Assembly: GCA_029857975.1 (NCBI GenBank) | Contig: JAOUFX010000262.1 | Location: forward strand, 1-5,498 | Direction of reading: 5' to 3' | Length of the DNA: 5,498 nucleotides | From: Deltaproteobacteria bacterium | GTDB lineage: Bacteria; Desulfobacterota; SM23-61 | In this document: positions 1 to 4,988 of the stretch, one piece after another | How the letters are laid out: every line of letters begins with the position of its first letter | Position numbering within the stretch: the first letter of the stretch is position 1 | Translations under genes and position numbers: made by a program | Notes under the pieces: generated by a model | What the model saw: the letters and a program-made list of their open reading frames with translations, nothing else | Told to the model about the DNA's origin: nothing | The model's database searches: none

Positions 1-267
1 AATGAGGGAATATTTTACCTGGGATCCCTTTTATCTCCTTGATCGAGTTTTCAGCCAATCCTTTATTCGCCAATAACCATTTTTCTTTATGAGGGAACAG
101 GGGCCAATTGAAAGATATTCAAGGCGGCTTCCCCTTAATCGCTAATGAACGGCGCCCTCTGAATATTTTTCAAAACCTCAAATGAGGGTTTGGTTTTATG
201 CCTATGCCTCCGGCGCTGCTGTAACCCAGTTGCCCGGACGTAAATTCTCAAAGCGGACGGATTTGGG
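1..267. other. Intergenic stretch without a convincing gene
   Basis: No ORF with a ribosome site and coding-like composition was found on either strand. The stretch lies downstream of the minus-strand redoxin gene. It holds a weak hairpin near 173-191 (listed separately) and an 18-bp near-match between 71-88 and 271-288 (CAATAACC, one differing base, then TTTTTCTTT). ATGAGGG occurs three times, at 2-8, 89-95 and 182-188. A 37-codon minus ORF (202-315) was considered and rejected. The window edge at position 1 may cut a neighbouring feature. Confidence 0.5.
173..191 (-). terminator. Possible weak terminator downstream of the redoxin gene
   Basis: Read on the minus strand, this is an AAACC-CTCA / TGAG-GTTTT inverted repeat with a very short loop and one bulged base, followed by a short T-run. 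It lies about 140 bases past the redoxin stop and is the only hairpin with a T-run seen on that side. The stem is short and the distance long, so the assignment is weak. Confidence 0.25.
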
Positions 268-331
268 TAGCAATAACCCTTTTTCTTTTTTGGAATTGGT
301 GTCAAAATGGGTCATGGTTTTTTGAGGGGGG
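268..331 (+). repeat. Direct repeat, copy A (~65 bp), 3' flank of redoxin gene
   Basis: This segment matches 960-1025 in the same orientation. Both begin TAGCAATAACCC, have a T-rich middle, and share the core GGTGTCAAAAT then GGGTCATGGTTTTT and GAGGGGG (core here 298-330). The hairpin seen in copy B is degraded here: only GGGT/ACCC remains around AGCAATA. The repeat ends two bases short of the redoxin stop codon (333-335 on the complement). Dispersed repeats of this kind may be remnants of a mobile element or of a terminator-like repeat; no transposase is present. Confidence 0.7.
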
Positions 332-332
332 G

Positions 333-863
333 TCATTTAGCGGCCAATAGATGCTGAATCAGTTTCCTCATGCTCGTCGATTTCCAATCTTTTTCCGCAA
401 AAGTTTTCGCGATTATCTTTTCCTGGCGGTTAATGAAAAACGATTCAGGGTGACCGGAGACTTTATACGCTTTGGCCACTGATCCATTTTCATCAAGGAG
501 AATGGGAGTGGAAAAATTATATTCTTTTTTAAATTCTAATAATTCTTTTTCTCTCCACTTGACGGCCACGATTAGAAAAACGACACCTTTGTCTTTCGTA
601 GATTTTGCCAACTTATCAAACGAAGAGGCATCCTTCCTGCAAATCGGGCACCAATCTTTAATAAAGGTCAAAATAATAATTTTGCCTTTCGCCTCCCTTA
701 ACGACATTGTTCCATCATTCAATACCCTCAAGGTGAAGTCGGGCGCTTCCACTGGAACTCTTAATTCTTGCACCCCTGCTTCGAAGAATTGAGCATTGAC
801 AAACGAAGCGCCAAAGGACAGAAAAATCAGCAAAGAGAAGAAAACCATTCCAATCCTTTTCAT
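333..863 (-). CDS. Exported TlpA/AhpC-TSA-family thioredoxin-fold protein
   Basis: A 176-aa periplasmic thiol-disulfide protein. Residues 1-24 form a Sec signal peptide (K2, R3, a hydrophobic run, then V-N-A before Q25). The domain opens with APDFTL (40-45), usual in TlpA/redoxin proteins. The active site W-C-P-I-C is at 71-75 after a hydrophobic beta strand (KIIILTF). The cis-proline loop is G-H-P-E-S-F at 137-142, with P139, followed by the strand FFINRQEKI. Two redox cysteines and no others suggest a CXXC reductase or oxidase rather than a one-cysteine peroxidase. Partner and pathway (cytochrome c maturation, envelope thiol repair) are not shown by the context, because no ccm or dsb gene is present. 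The start is supported by AGAAGGGG seven bases upstream on the minus strand. The gene stands alone and is bracketed by direct repeats at 268-331 and 960-1025. The fold is secure; the exact role is not. Confidence 0.9.
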   Translation of the reverse strand: MKRIGMVFFSLLIFLSFGASFVNAQFFEAGVQELRVPVEAPDFTLRVLNDGTMSLREAKGKIIILTFIKDWCPICRKDASSFDKLAKSTKDKGVVFLIVAVKWREKELLEFKKEYNFSTPILLDENGSVAKAYKVSGHPESFFINRQEKIIAKTFAEKDWKSTSMRKLIQHLLAAK

Positions 864-913
864 CCTTAACCCCTTCTAAGAAAATGAATTCGAAGTCATT
901 AATACCCAAAATT

Positions 914-922
914 ATTATAGCA
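914..922 (-). promoter_or_regulatory. Extended -10 promoter of the redoxin gene
   Basis: On the minus strand this reads TGCTATAAT, a perfect sigma70 extended -10 (TGn plus TATAAT). The predicted transcript start is near 907, giving a leader of about 45 bases to the ATG at 863. No good -35 is visible at 16-18 bases, which fits an extended -10 promoter. A near-palindrome CCCTTTAAGGG sits just upstream at about 928-938 and could be an operator; that is a guess. Confidence 0.55.
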
Positions 923-946
923 TAATCCCTTTAAGGGGCCACCAGT

Positions 947-980
947 AATGACAAGGGGTTAGCAATAACCCCTTGTCATT
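947..980. other. Perfect 15-bp hairpin with GCAA tetraloop
   Basis: The arms AATGACAAGGGGTTA (947-961) and TAACCCCTTGTCATT (966-980) are exact reverse complements around GCAA (962-965), a GNRA-type loop if transcribed from the plus strand. A T-rich stretch (TTTTATT) follows, so on the plus strand it would act as an intrinsic terminator. No plus-strand gene lies upstream for it to terminate. It overlaps the start of repeat copy B and sits behind the redoxin promoter, so it may insulate that promoter or be the end of a former mobile element. Confidence 0.7.
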
Positions 981-1025
981 TTTATTGGGGCCGGTGTCAA
1001 AATAGGGTCATGGTTTTTGAGGGGG
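960..1025 (+). repeat. Direct repeat, copy B (~65 bp), 5' flank of redoxin gene
   Basis: This matches copy A (268-331) in the same orientation. It starts TAGCAATAACCC; the shared core GGTGTCAAAAT-GGGTCATGGTTTTT-GAGGGGG lies at 993-1025 with one inserted A. The two copies are 692 bases apart and enclose the redoxin gene and its promoter, a repeat-bracketed cassette. Such direct repeats could permit deletion by recombination. Confidence 0.7.
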
Positions 1026-1175
1026 AATTGGGAAAGAGGGGGATTGGTTGGACGCTGATCAGGCGGCGAAACGAGTTCTTCCTGAAATGTTGTTTTTGCG
1101 AGTTTCCTTCAAAAATTCACCTTTCAAACGTAAATCAACAAAATTGGATGATGAAAAATCCTACCCCTTTTTCGA
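1026..1175. other. Gene-free spacer before the first leader
   Basis: A 63-codon plus ORF (1010-1201) crosses this stretch. It starts inside repeat copy B, has no ribosome site, and runs into the promoter at 1176-1204, so it is judged spurious. No RNA gene, inverted repeat or motif was recognised in the remainder. Confidence 0.5.
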
Positions 1176-1204
1176 TTGACATCATGAATTATTTTTCATA
1201 GATT
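1176..1204 (+). promoter_or_regulatory. Sigma70-like promoter for the barrel-protein unit
   Basis: A perfect -35 TTGACA (1176-1181) is followed by a 17-base spacer and -10 TAGATT (1199-1204; four of six consensus bases). The predicted start is near 1211. Transcripts would carry a leader of about 365 bases containing two tandem copies of the repeated leader element before the gene at 1576. The distance from the -10 to the element (about 50 bases) is close to that at the second promoter (2292-2320, about 43 bases). Confidence 0.6.
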
Positions 1205-1254
1205 AATATTCATCATTCTTTTTCTTATCTCAGTAAACCCAATATCCTAATCTC

Positions 1255-1344
1255 TGACCTTCTGGGGCCTAAAATGAGAAGGTGGGGTTACCAAAAGATG
1301 GTTATGTGAAACCTCCAAAGGGCTTATCAAAATCCTTTGGAGGT
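1255..1344 (+). ncRNA. Repeated leader RNA element, divergent copy 1 of 3
   Basis: This aligns with the elements at 1401-1507 and 2363-2465: TGACCTT, CTGGGG, then an 11-codon ORF (1274-1309), then a hairpin just after the stop. The hairpin is a perfect 11-bp stem, ACCTCCAAAGG (1311-1321) with CCTTTGGAGGT (1334-1344). Relative to the other copies, two stem pairs changed together: G-C to C-G and G-C to A-U. This copy has no T-run after the hairpin, so it is not an intrinsic terminator. A second possible stem, ACCTTCT (1257-1263) with AGAAGGT (1277-1283), would enclose the ORF start. The function is unknown; homology to the other two copies rests on ordered matches and the paired changes. Confidence 0.6.
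1274..1309 (+). CDS. Candidate leader peptide MRRWGYQKMVM
   Basis: An 11-codon ORF ending in TGA one base before a strong hairpin. A G-rich stretch (GGGG, 1264-1267) precedes the ATG by six bases and may serve as a weak ribosome site. Aligned with the other two micro-ORFs it keeps W, an aromatic residue and Q-K in frame (W-G-Y-Q-K against W-V-F-Q-K). Q uses CAA here and CAG there, a synonymous difference, and the overall length differs by exactly one codon. This pattern suggests coding selection, but three short sequences cannot prove it. Confidence 0.4.
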   Translation: MRRWGYQKMVM

Positions 1345-1427
1345 GCCTTCCCGCTTCGTCCTTTTCAAACCAGGCGTTTTAACTTTATAGCCTTACTTAT
1401 CTTACCCTTAAAGCTTTTGGGGGATTT

Positions 1428-1460
1428 ATGAAATGGGTTTTCCAGAAGGATCCAATATGA
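1428..1460 (+). CDS. Candidate leader peptide MKWVFQKDPI
   Basis: A 10-codon ORF with GGGGG (1419-1423) four bases before the ATG as a possible ribosome site. Its TGA (1458-1460) overlaps the first base of the terminator hairpin. A ribosome terminating here would cover the 5' arm of that hairpin (1460-1468). Near-identical to the ORF at 2388-2420, with a single Pro/Leu difference. Confidence 0.45.
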   Translation: MKWVFQKDPI

Positions 1461-1507
1461 AGGCTCCATAGGGATTCAGATTTTCCCTTTGGAGCCTTTT
1501 TTCTTTC
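1460..1507 (+). terminator. Attenuator-type hairpin upstream of the barrel gene
   Basis: The stem AAGGCTCCA (1460-1468) with TGGAGCCTT (1490-1498) is extended past one mismatch by AGGGA (1470-1474) with TCCCT (1484-1488). A T-rich tail (TTTTTTCTTT) follows. It lies after the promoter and before the gene, so it would act as an attenuator rather than as the end of a transcription unit. Confidence 0.65.
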
Positions 1508-1575
1508 AGTTTCTCTATTTATCCCTTCTTTATAAAACCCACTAAATCTTCAAAACTAAAAGGGAGAAAACGATC

Positions 1576-2082
1576 ATGGTTACAATAAAGTCAAAATGGA
1601 TTCTCTTCGGCATTTTGGTGATCTCGGCCTGGGTTCTTGGTTCTGCCGTTCAGGCAGGAGCAGAGACCCTGAAGTTCAAGGTCTACAGCTATGAGACTAA
1701 AGCAGAAAGCGTCCCAGTTGACGATGTGGAAGGACACACTTTGAATATTAGAACTCGAAGGGCTTTTTGTATATTGGAAAATGGGGAGGTTGCGACTCAA
1801 AGCGCAGTTATGTTAGGTGATTTTATCAAACAATCTGGTTCAAGCATCGCGTACACAACCATCACCTTCTCAGATGGTTCTTCTATTATTTCGAAGGCGC
1901 AAGGTTCGATAGGTCCATCGGCACAAAGAGGGACACGGGAAATCATCAAAGGAACAGGCCGATTCGAAGGGATCAAGGGAACTGGAACCGGTGCCTCCAA
2001 GTTTCTTCCAGTCGAAAAAGGCGAAGCCGGGCCAAAAGCAATCGGTGAACTCATTCTAACCTATACCCTCCCTCCCAAATGA
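1576..2082 (+). CDS. Exported small beta-barrel-like protein (lipocalin/allene-oxide-cyclase-like)
   Basis: A 168-aa secreted or periplasmic protein of unknown function. Residues 1 to about 27-29 are a Sec signal peptide (K5, K7, hydrophobic WILFGILVISAWVLG, then V-Q-A-G-A). The mature part alternates short beta strands and turns and ends with a Gly-rich segment G-T-G-R-F-E-G-I-K-G-T-G (about 126-137) and a final strand ELILTYTLP. A G-x-G-x-F-x-G-I-x-G motif with a C-terminal strand is typical of allene-oxide-cyclase/dirigent-like and related eight-stranded barrels; this assignment is by pattern only. There is one cysteine (in RRAFCILENG), so no internal disulfide. The start is supported by AGGGAG (1561-1566) nine bases upstream. 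A promoter, two leader elements and an attenuator precede it, and a terminator follows, so it is probably monocistronic. Confidence 0.85.
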   Translation: MVTIKSKWILFGILVISAWVLGSAVQAGAETLKFKVYSYETKAESVPVDDVEGHTLNIRTRRAFCILENGEVATQSAVMLGDFIKQSGSSIAYTTITFSDGSSIISKAQGSIGPSAQRGTREIIKGTGRFEGIKGTGTGASKFLPVEKGEAGPKAIGELILTYTLPPK

Positions 2083-2109
2083 TCTTTGAGGTTAGGGGTA
2101 AGAGCAAAA

Positions 2110-2141
2110 GAAAAACCCAGGTTGAATGGCCTGGGCTTTTC
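2110..2141 (+). terminator. Intrinsic terminator of the barrel gene
   Basis: Stem CCCAGG (2116-2121) with CCTGGG (2130-2135), 8-base loop. It is flanked by GAAAA (2110-2114) and TTTTC (2137-2141), which extend the stem past an A/C mismatch. The hairpin begins 27-33 bases after the stop codon at 2082. The A-run on one side and T-run on the other could allow use from both directions. Confidence 0.75.
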
Positions 2142-2291
2142 ATTGGGTGGGAATAGGCAGCCCTTGCGTTATCTGCTATGTTAGTGGAAAATTTGAAGCC
2201 CCAAAAAGCTGCGATATACAAACCATTCATGGCAATAATGCGGCCAATTTGGTAAGCTCCGTTACTGGCACGTACTCCGTTATTTTTCCAA
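2142..2291. other. Spacer between terminator and acylase promoter
   Basis: A 62-codon plus ORF (2126-2314) overlaps the terminator hairpin, lacks a ribosome site and ends inside the promoter, so it is judged spurious. The octamer CTCCGTTA occurs twice about 20 bases apart near 2256 and 2275. AGCCC at about 2159-2163 could pair with GGGCT of the upstream terminator. Nothing else was recognised. Confidence 0.45.
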
Positions 2292-2320
2292 TTGACCCGA
2301 ATTTGGAATTTTGATATTTT
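2292..2320 (+). promoter_or_regulatory. Sigma70-like promoter for the acylase unit
   Basis: -35 TTGACC (2292-2297; five of six), 17-base spacer, -10 TATTTT (2315-2320; four of six). The predicted start is near 2327, giving a leader of about 265 bases that contains the repeated leader element. Arrangement and distances mirror the promoter at 1176-1204. Confidence 0.5.
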
Positions 2321-2387
2321 GGCACCGTCATTGTCCTAACCGTAAATGACCAAGCTAACAACTTGACCTTGAACTTCTGGGGGATTT

Positions 2388-2420
2388 ATGAAATGGGTTT
2401 TCCAGAAGGATCTAATATGA
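2388..2420 (+). CDS. Candidate leader peptide MKWVFQKDLI
   Basis: A 10-codon ORF with GGGGG (2379-2383) four bases upstream. Its TGA (2418-2420) overlaps the first base of the downstream hairpin. It differs from the 1428-1460 ORF by one base, changing Pro9 to Leu. Whether it is translated cannot be seen from the sequence. Confidence 0.45.
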   Translation: MKWVFQKDLI

Positions 2421-2465
2421 AGGCTCCAGGAGGATTCTTTTTTCCTTTGGAGCCTTTTCTTTTTT
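2420..2465 (+). terminator. Attenuator-type hairpin upstream of the acylase gene
   Basis: Stem AAGGCTCCA (2420-2428) with TGGAGCCTT (2448-2456), extended after a small bulge by AGGA (2431-2434) with TCCT (2443-2446). The tail is TTTTCTTTTTT (2455-2465). It lies between promoter and gene, so full-length acylase mRNA requires readthrough. Confidence 0.65.
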
Positions 2466-2592
2466 CGTCCTGAAGACTTCAATCACTCAGAAGAGTTCAA
2501 GAGAAACGGTTTTAAATTCGTCTTTTATTAAACAGGCATTTTCTTTCGGATTACATTGATTACTTATCCTTAGATAAACATTAAGGAGATAG

Positions 2593-4977
2593 ATGATGAA
2601 AAAATGGGTGGCAATTATCGGCATCATATTGTTAGGGCTCATCGTAGTAGCCTTAGGCGGAGGTTATGTTTGGTTCCAGTATGCAATCAAGAAGAGTCTA
2701 CCAAAAATGTCAGGCGAGGTCGTTGTGAGTGGCTTGAAAGAAGATGTAGAAATCATCAGAGATACGTATGGAGTACCCCATATCTACGCTAAAAATGAGC
2801 CGGACCTTTTTTTCGCGCTAGGTTATGCCATGGCTCAGGATCGTCTGTGGCAAATGGAATTTACCCGTCGTCTGGGGCATGGCCGGCTATCAGAGGTTTT
2901 GGGCAAGGATCTCGCAAAAGTCGACCGTTTCTTTCGGATGCTTGCATCTGGAGGCATGAACAAAAAAATTCCTGAAGATCTTGCTTTTGTTTCCAGGTCC
3001 TTTGCCGATGGGGTAAATGCTTTTTTAGAGGCCCATCCTGATCGCCTGCCTTTTGAGTTCACACTTCTGGGTTATAAGCCAGAACCATGGGACCCCGAGG
3101 ATTCTTTCGCTATTATGAGAGTGGTTAATTGGAGTGGAAGTATGGGCTGGAGAGTGGACCTAATGTCCAGGAAGATGATTGAAAAAGTGGGAACCGAAAA
3201 AATGAAGGAGGCGTTCCCGATCTGGCCGGAAGATGCCCCATTGATTATCGCCGAAGAAGGCAAAGACCTTTCCAAAATCACACACTCTTTTTTTGAAACA
3301 ATGCGTTTTGCGGAAAGCTTAACAGGGTCATTGGTTGGCTCCGCCAGTAATAACTGGGTGATCTCTGGCGAGAAATCCATCACAGGCAGACCAATCCTTG
3401 CGAACGACCCTCACCTTGCACTTACCAACCCCTCTTTTTGGTGGGAGGTCCATATGGTCTGTCCAACCATCAATGTGTCTGGGTTCGCTGTCCCAGGAGT
3501 AGGGGTTGCGGTCGGTCACAATCTTCACGTAGCTTGGGGAGTCACCTATGCCATGGTGGATGATGTAGATTTTTATATCGAGAAGATCAATCCTGATAAT
3601 CCCCGGCAGTACTGGTACAAGGACCACTGGGAGGAAATGCGGGTAAGAAAGGAGATCATTCGAGTTAAGGGTCAGGATCCCGTCAAAACCGAGATCCTTT
3701 TGACCCGTCAAGGACCGATTGTTAGCGACGCAAAGGAGTCAAAGGAAACGGCCATTGCCGCAAAATGGGCGGGCACCGATGGCCTTCAGCCATTTCAAGC
3801 AAGCTATCTCTTAGCAAAAGCTAAGGATATGCAAGGGGTCAAGGAAGCATTACGGTACTGGGAGTTACCGGGCCTGAACTTTGTCTTTGCAGATGATAAT
3901 GGCAACATCGGATACTGGTACTGCGCAACGATTCCCATACGAACAAAAGGGGATGGGATTTTACCGATGCCGGGTTGGAGCGGTGAGTACGAATGGAAGG
4001 GATATGTTCCTTTCGAAGAAAGGCCACATGTGATAAACCCCAAGGAAGGGTTTATCGCCACGGCCAACAGCAAAGTTGTGAGCGATGATTATCCATATTT
4101 GATCAGTCATTACTGGGAGCCTACAGACCGAATAGTTCGCATTCGCCAACTTCTTAAGGCCAAAGAGAAATTTTCCGTTGATGACTTTAAGCGGATGCAG
4201 GAGGACATTTACAGCGAGCTTGCTTCTGAAATTATTCCCCAAATGATCCAGGTCCTTGAAGGTAGATTTTTTGATGAAGATGCCAAGAAGGCCAAAGATA
4301 TCTTGACCAAGTGGGATTTCATCATGGATAGAGATAGTGTCGGGGCTTGTCTGTTTGAGGTGAATTTTCGGAAGATGCTGGACAATATCTTTAAGGATGA
4401 ATTAGGGGAAGAACTCTTCAAGGATTATTTAAAAACGTCAATATTTCCTCCACGTGCTATTCAGATGATATTTAAGAAAGGTTCATCTCTCTGGTTTGGT
4501 AAAAGGACCTTGGAGGAAATCATGGCCCTAAGCCTGAAGCAGACTTTCTTGGAATTAAGAGAAGTCATGAGAAGCGATATCAATAAATGGACTTGGGGGG
4601 AATTACATTCTCTCACTTTTGAACATGTATTAGGCCCCAAGAAGCCTTTGTCTTGGATATTCAACCTCGGGCCATTTCCGGTGGGGGGAAGCAAGCTAAC
4701 CATCAATATGAGGCATTACCCTTATGACAAACCCTTTCACACAAACCTCGGGGTCTCCATGCGGATGATCGTTGATTTATCTAATCCCGGAGGTTCATTT
4801 CGTGTGCTTCCGACAGGGGAATCCGGACACATCGGAAGCCCCCATCATAAGGACCAGATCGAACTCTATCTCAGCGGCAAATACCGATTAGAATCGATCA
4901 ATCGTTTTGAAGTGGAGAAGAACAGTGAATCTGTTATGATTTTAAAAACAAAATTTAGTTCAAAGGGGGGCAAATAA
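2593..4977 (+). CDS. Penicillin-acylase-family (S45) Ntn hydrolase, membrane-anchored or exported
   Basis: A 794-aa amide hydrolase precursor, normal length for the family. Residues about 5-28 are one hydrophobic segment after M-K-K (signal anchor or signal peptide), so it acts outside the cytoplasmic membrane. The alpha region contains the family motifs GVPHIYA, GYAMAQDRLWQME and a Gly-Arg-Leu-x-Glu turn (about 60-105). Autocleavage is expected between A251 and S252; S252-N-N-W starts the beta chain and Ser is the nucleophile. H274 (N-D-P-H) is at beta position 23, His as in cephalosporin/AHL-type acylases, where penicillin G acylase has Gln. T318 to D326 with D323, D324 and D326 resembles the oxyanion/calcium region. 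N492 (T-A-N) counts to beta 241, the catalytic Asn, and R513 aligns with the conserved Arg. The C-terminal TGESGHIGSPHHKDQ is typical. The substrate cannot be read; acyl-homoserine lactones, beta-lactams or lipopeptides are options. AAGGAG (2583-2588) is seven bases before the second ATG (2596), which may be the true start. Confidence 0.95.
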   Translation: MMKKWVAIIGIILLGLIVVALGGGYVWFQYAIKKSLPKMSGEVVVSGLKEDVEIIRDTYGVPHIYAKNEPDLFFALGYAMAQDRLWQMEFTRRLGHGRLSEVLGKDLAKVDRFFRMLASGGMNKKIPEDLAFVSRSFADGVNAFLEAHPDRLPFEFTLLGYKPEPWDPEDSFAIMRVVNWSGSMGWRVDLMSRKMIEKVGTEKMKEAFPIWPEDAPLIIAEEGKDLSKITHSFFETMRFAESLTGSLVGSASNNWVISGEKSITGRPILANDPHLALTNPSFWWEVHMVCPTINVSGFAVPGVGVAVGHNLHVAWGVTYAMVDDVDFYIEKINPDNPRQYWYKDHWEEMRVRKEIIRVKGQDPVKTEILLTRQGPIVSDAKESKETAIAAKWAGTDGLQPFQASYLLAKAKDMQGVKEALRYWELPGLNFVFADDNGNIGYWYCATIPIRTKGDGILPMPGWSGEYEWKGYVPFEERPHVINPKEGFIATANSKVVSDDYPYLISHYWEPTDRIVRIRQLLKAKEKFSVDDFKRMQEDIYSELASEIIPQMIQVLEGRFFDEDAKKAKDILTKWDFIMDRDSVGACLFEVNFRKMLDNIFKDELGEELFKDYLKTSIFPPRAIQMIFKKGSSLWFGKRTLEEIMALSLKQTFLELREVMRSDINKWTWGELHSLTFEHVLGPKKPLSWIFNLGPFPVGGSKLTINMRHYPYDKPFHTNLGVSMRMIVDLSNPGGSFRVLPTGESGHIGSPHHKDQIELYLSGKYRLESINRFEVEKNSESVMILKTKFSSKGGK

Positions 4978-4988
4978 AGGTAAATATA

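Larger units (their letters stand above)
1401..1507 (+). ncRNA. Repeated leader RNA element, copy 2 of 3, before barrel gene
   Basis: The block 1418-1468 matches 2378-2428 at 50 of 51 positions, while the flanks are otherwise unrelated. Predicted order: stem CTTTTGG (1414-1420) with CCAGAAG (1442-1448), a linker, then a terminator-type hairpin (1460-1498) and a T-tract. The 5' stem has a T-G wobble (1417/1445) where the third copy has C-G. TGGGG (1418-1422) could instead pair with CTCCA (1464-1468) of the terminator arm, so an alternative antiterminator fold is possible. The element ends about 70 bases before the ATG at 1576, as expected for a leader that controls readthrough. Confidence 0.7.
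2363..2465 (+). ncRNA. Repeated leader RNA element, copy 3 of 3, before acylase gene
   Basis: This starts TTGACCTT, then CTTCTGG (2374-2380) pairing perfectly with CCAGAAG (2402-2408), then the micro-ORF stop, then a terminator-type hairpin and T-tract. Against the copy at 1401-1507 it is 50/51 identical over 2378-2428. The apical stem is shortened on both sides at once (AGGA/TCCT here, AGGGA/TCCCT there), consistent with conserved structure rather than simple sequence drift. It lies about 130 bases before the acylase start. Confidence 0.7.

Noticed and set aside
2..188. ATGAGGG at 2-8, 89-95 and 182-188, about 90 bases apart
   Set aside because: A seven-base match three times, with unrelated flanks, is too weak to call a repeat array; no CRISPR-like repeat-spacer pattern exists anywhere in the window.
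71..288. 18-bp near-identical stretches at 71-88 and 271-288
   Set aside because: Low-complexity T-rich sequence with no extended similarity on either side; probably chance or a scrap of repeat copy A.
202..315. 37-codon minus-strand ORF downstream of the redoxin gene, with a protein-like end (FENLRPGNWVTAAPEA)
   Set aside because: It has no ribosome site, starts inside repeat copy A, and the same frame in copy B stops after four codons. It could be a gene fragment, but nothing supports translation.
472..792. 106-codon plus-strand ORF opposite the redoxin gene
   Set aside because: It is an antisense shadow of a clear TlpA-like coding sequence with a signal peptide and a CXXC motif.
947..1025. 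Integron attC site around the hairpin next to the redoxin cassette
   Set aside because: GTTAGCA does not match the GTTRRRY core site, the stem is perfect without the usual bulged bases, and no integrase or cassette array is present.
1010..1201. 63-codon plus-strand ORF
   Set aside because: It starts inside a dispersed repeat, has no ribosome site, and ends within the promoter at 1176-1204; composition shows no family pattern.
1255..1310. Resemblance of GGGGCCTAA and GGTGGGGTTACC to the 3' part of a c-di-GMP-I (GEMM) riboswitch
   Set aside because: The conserved 5' half, with its GACGCAAAGC-type core and tetraloop receptor, is absent. The other two copies do not keep the GGGTTACC or GCCTAA features.
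2126..2314. 62-codon plus-strand ORF after the barrel gene
   Set aside because: Its start lies in the loop of the terminator hairpin, there is no ribosome site, and it runs into the acylase promoter.
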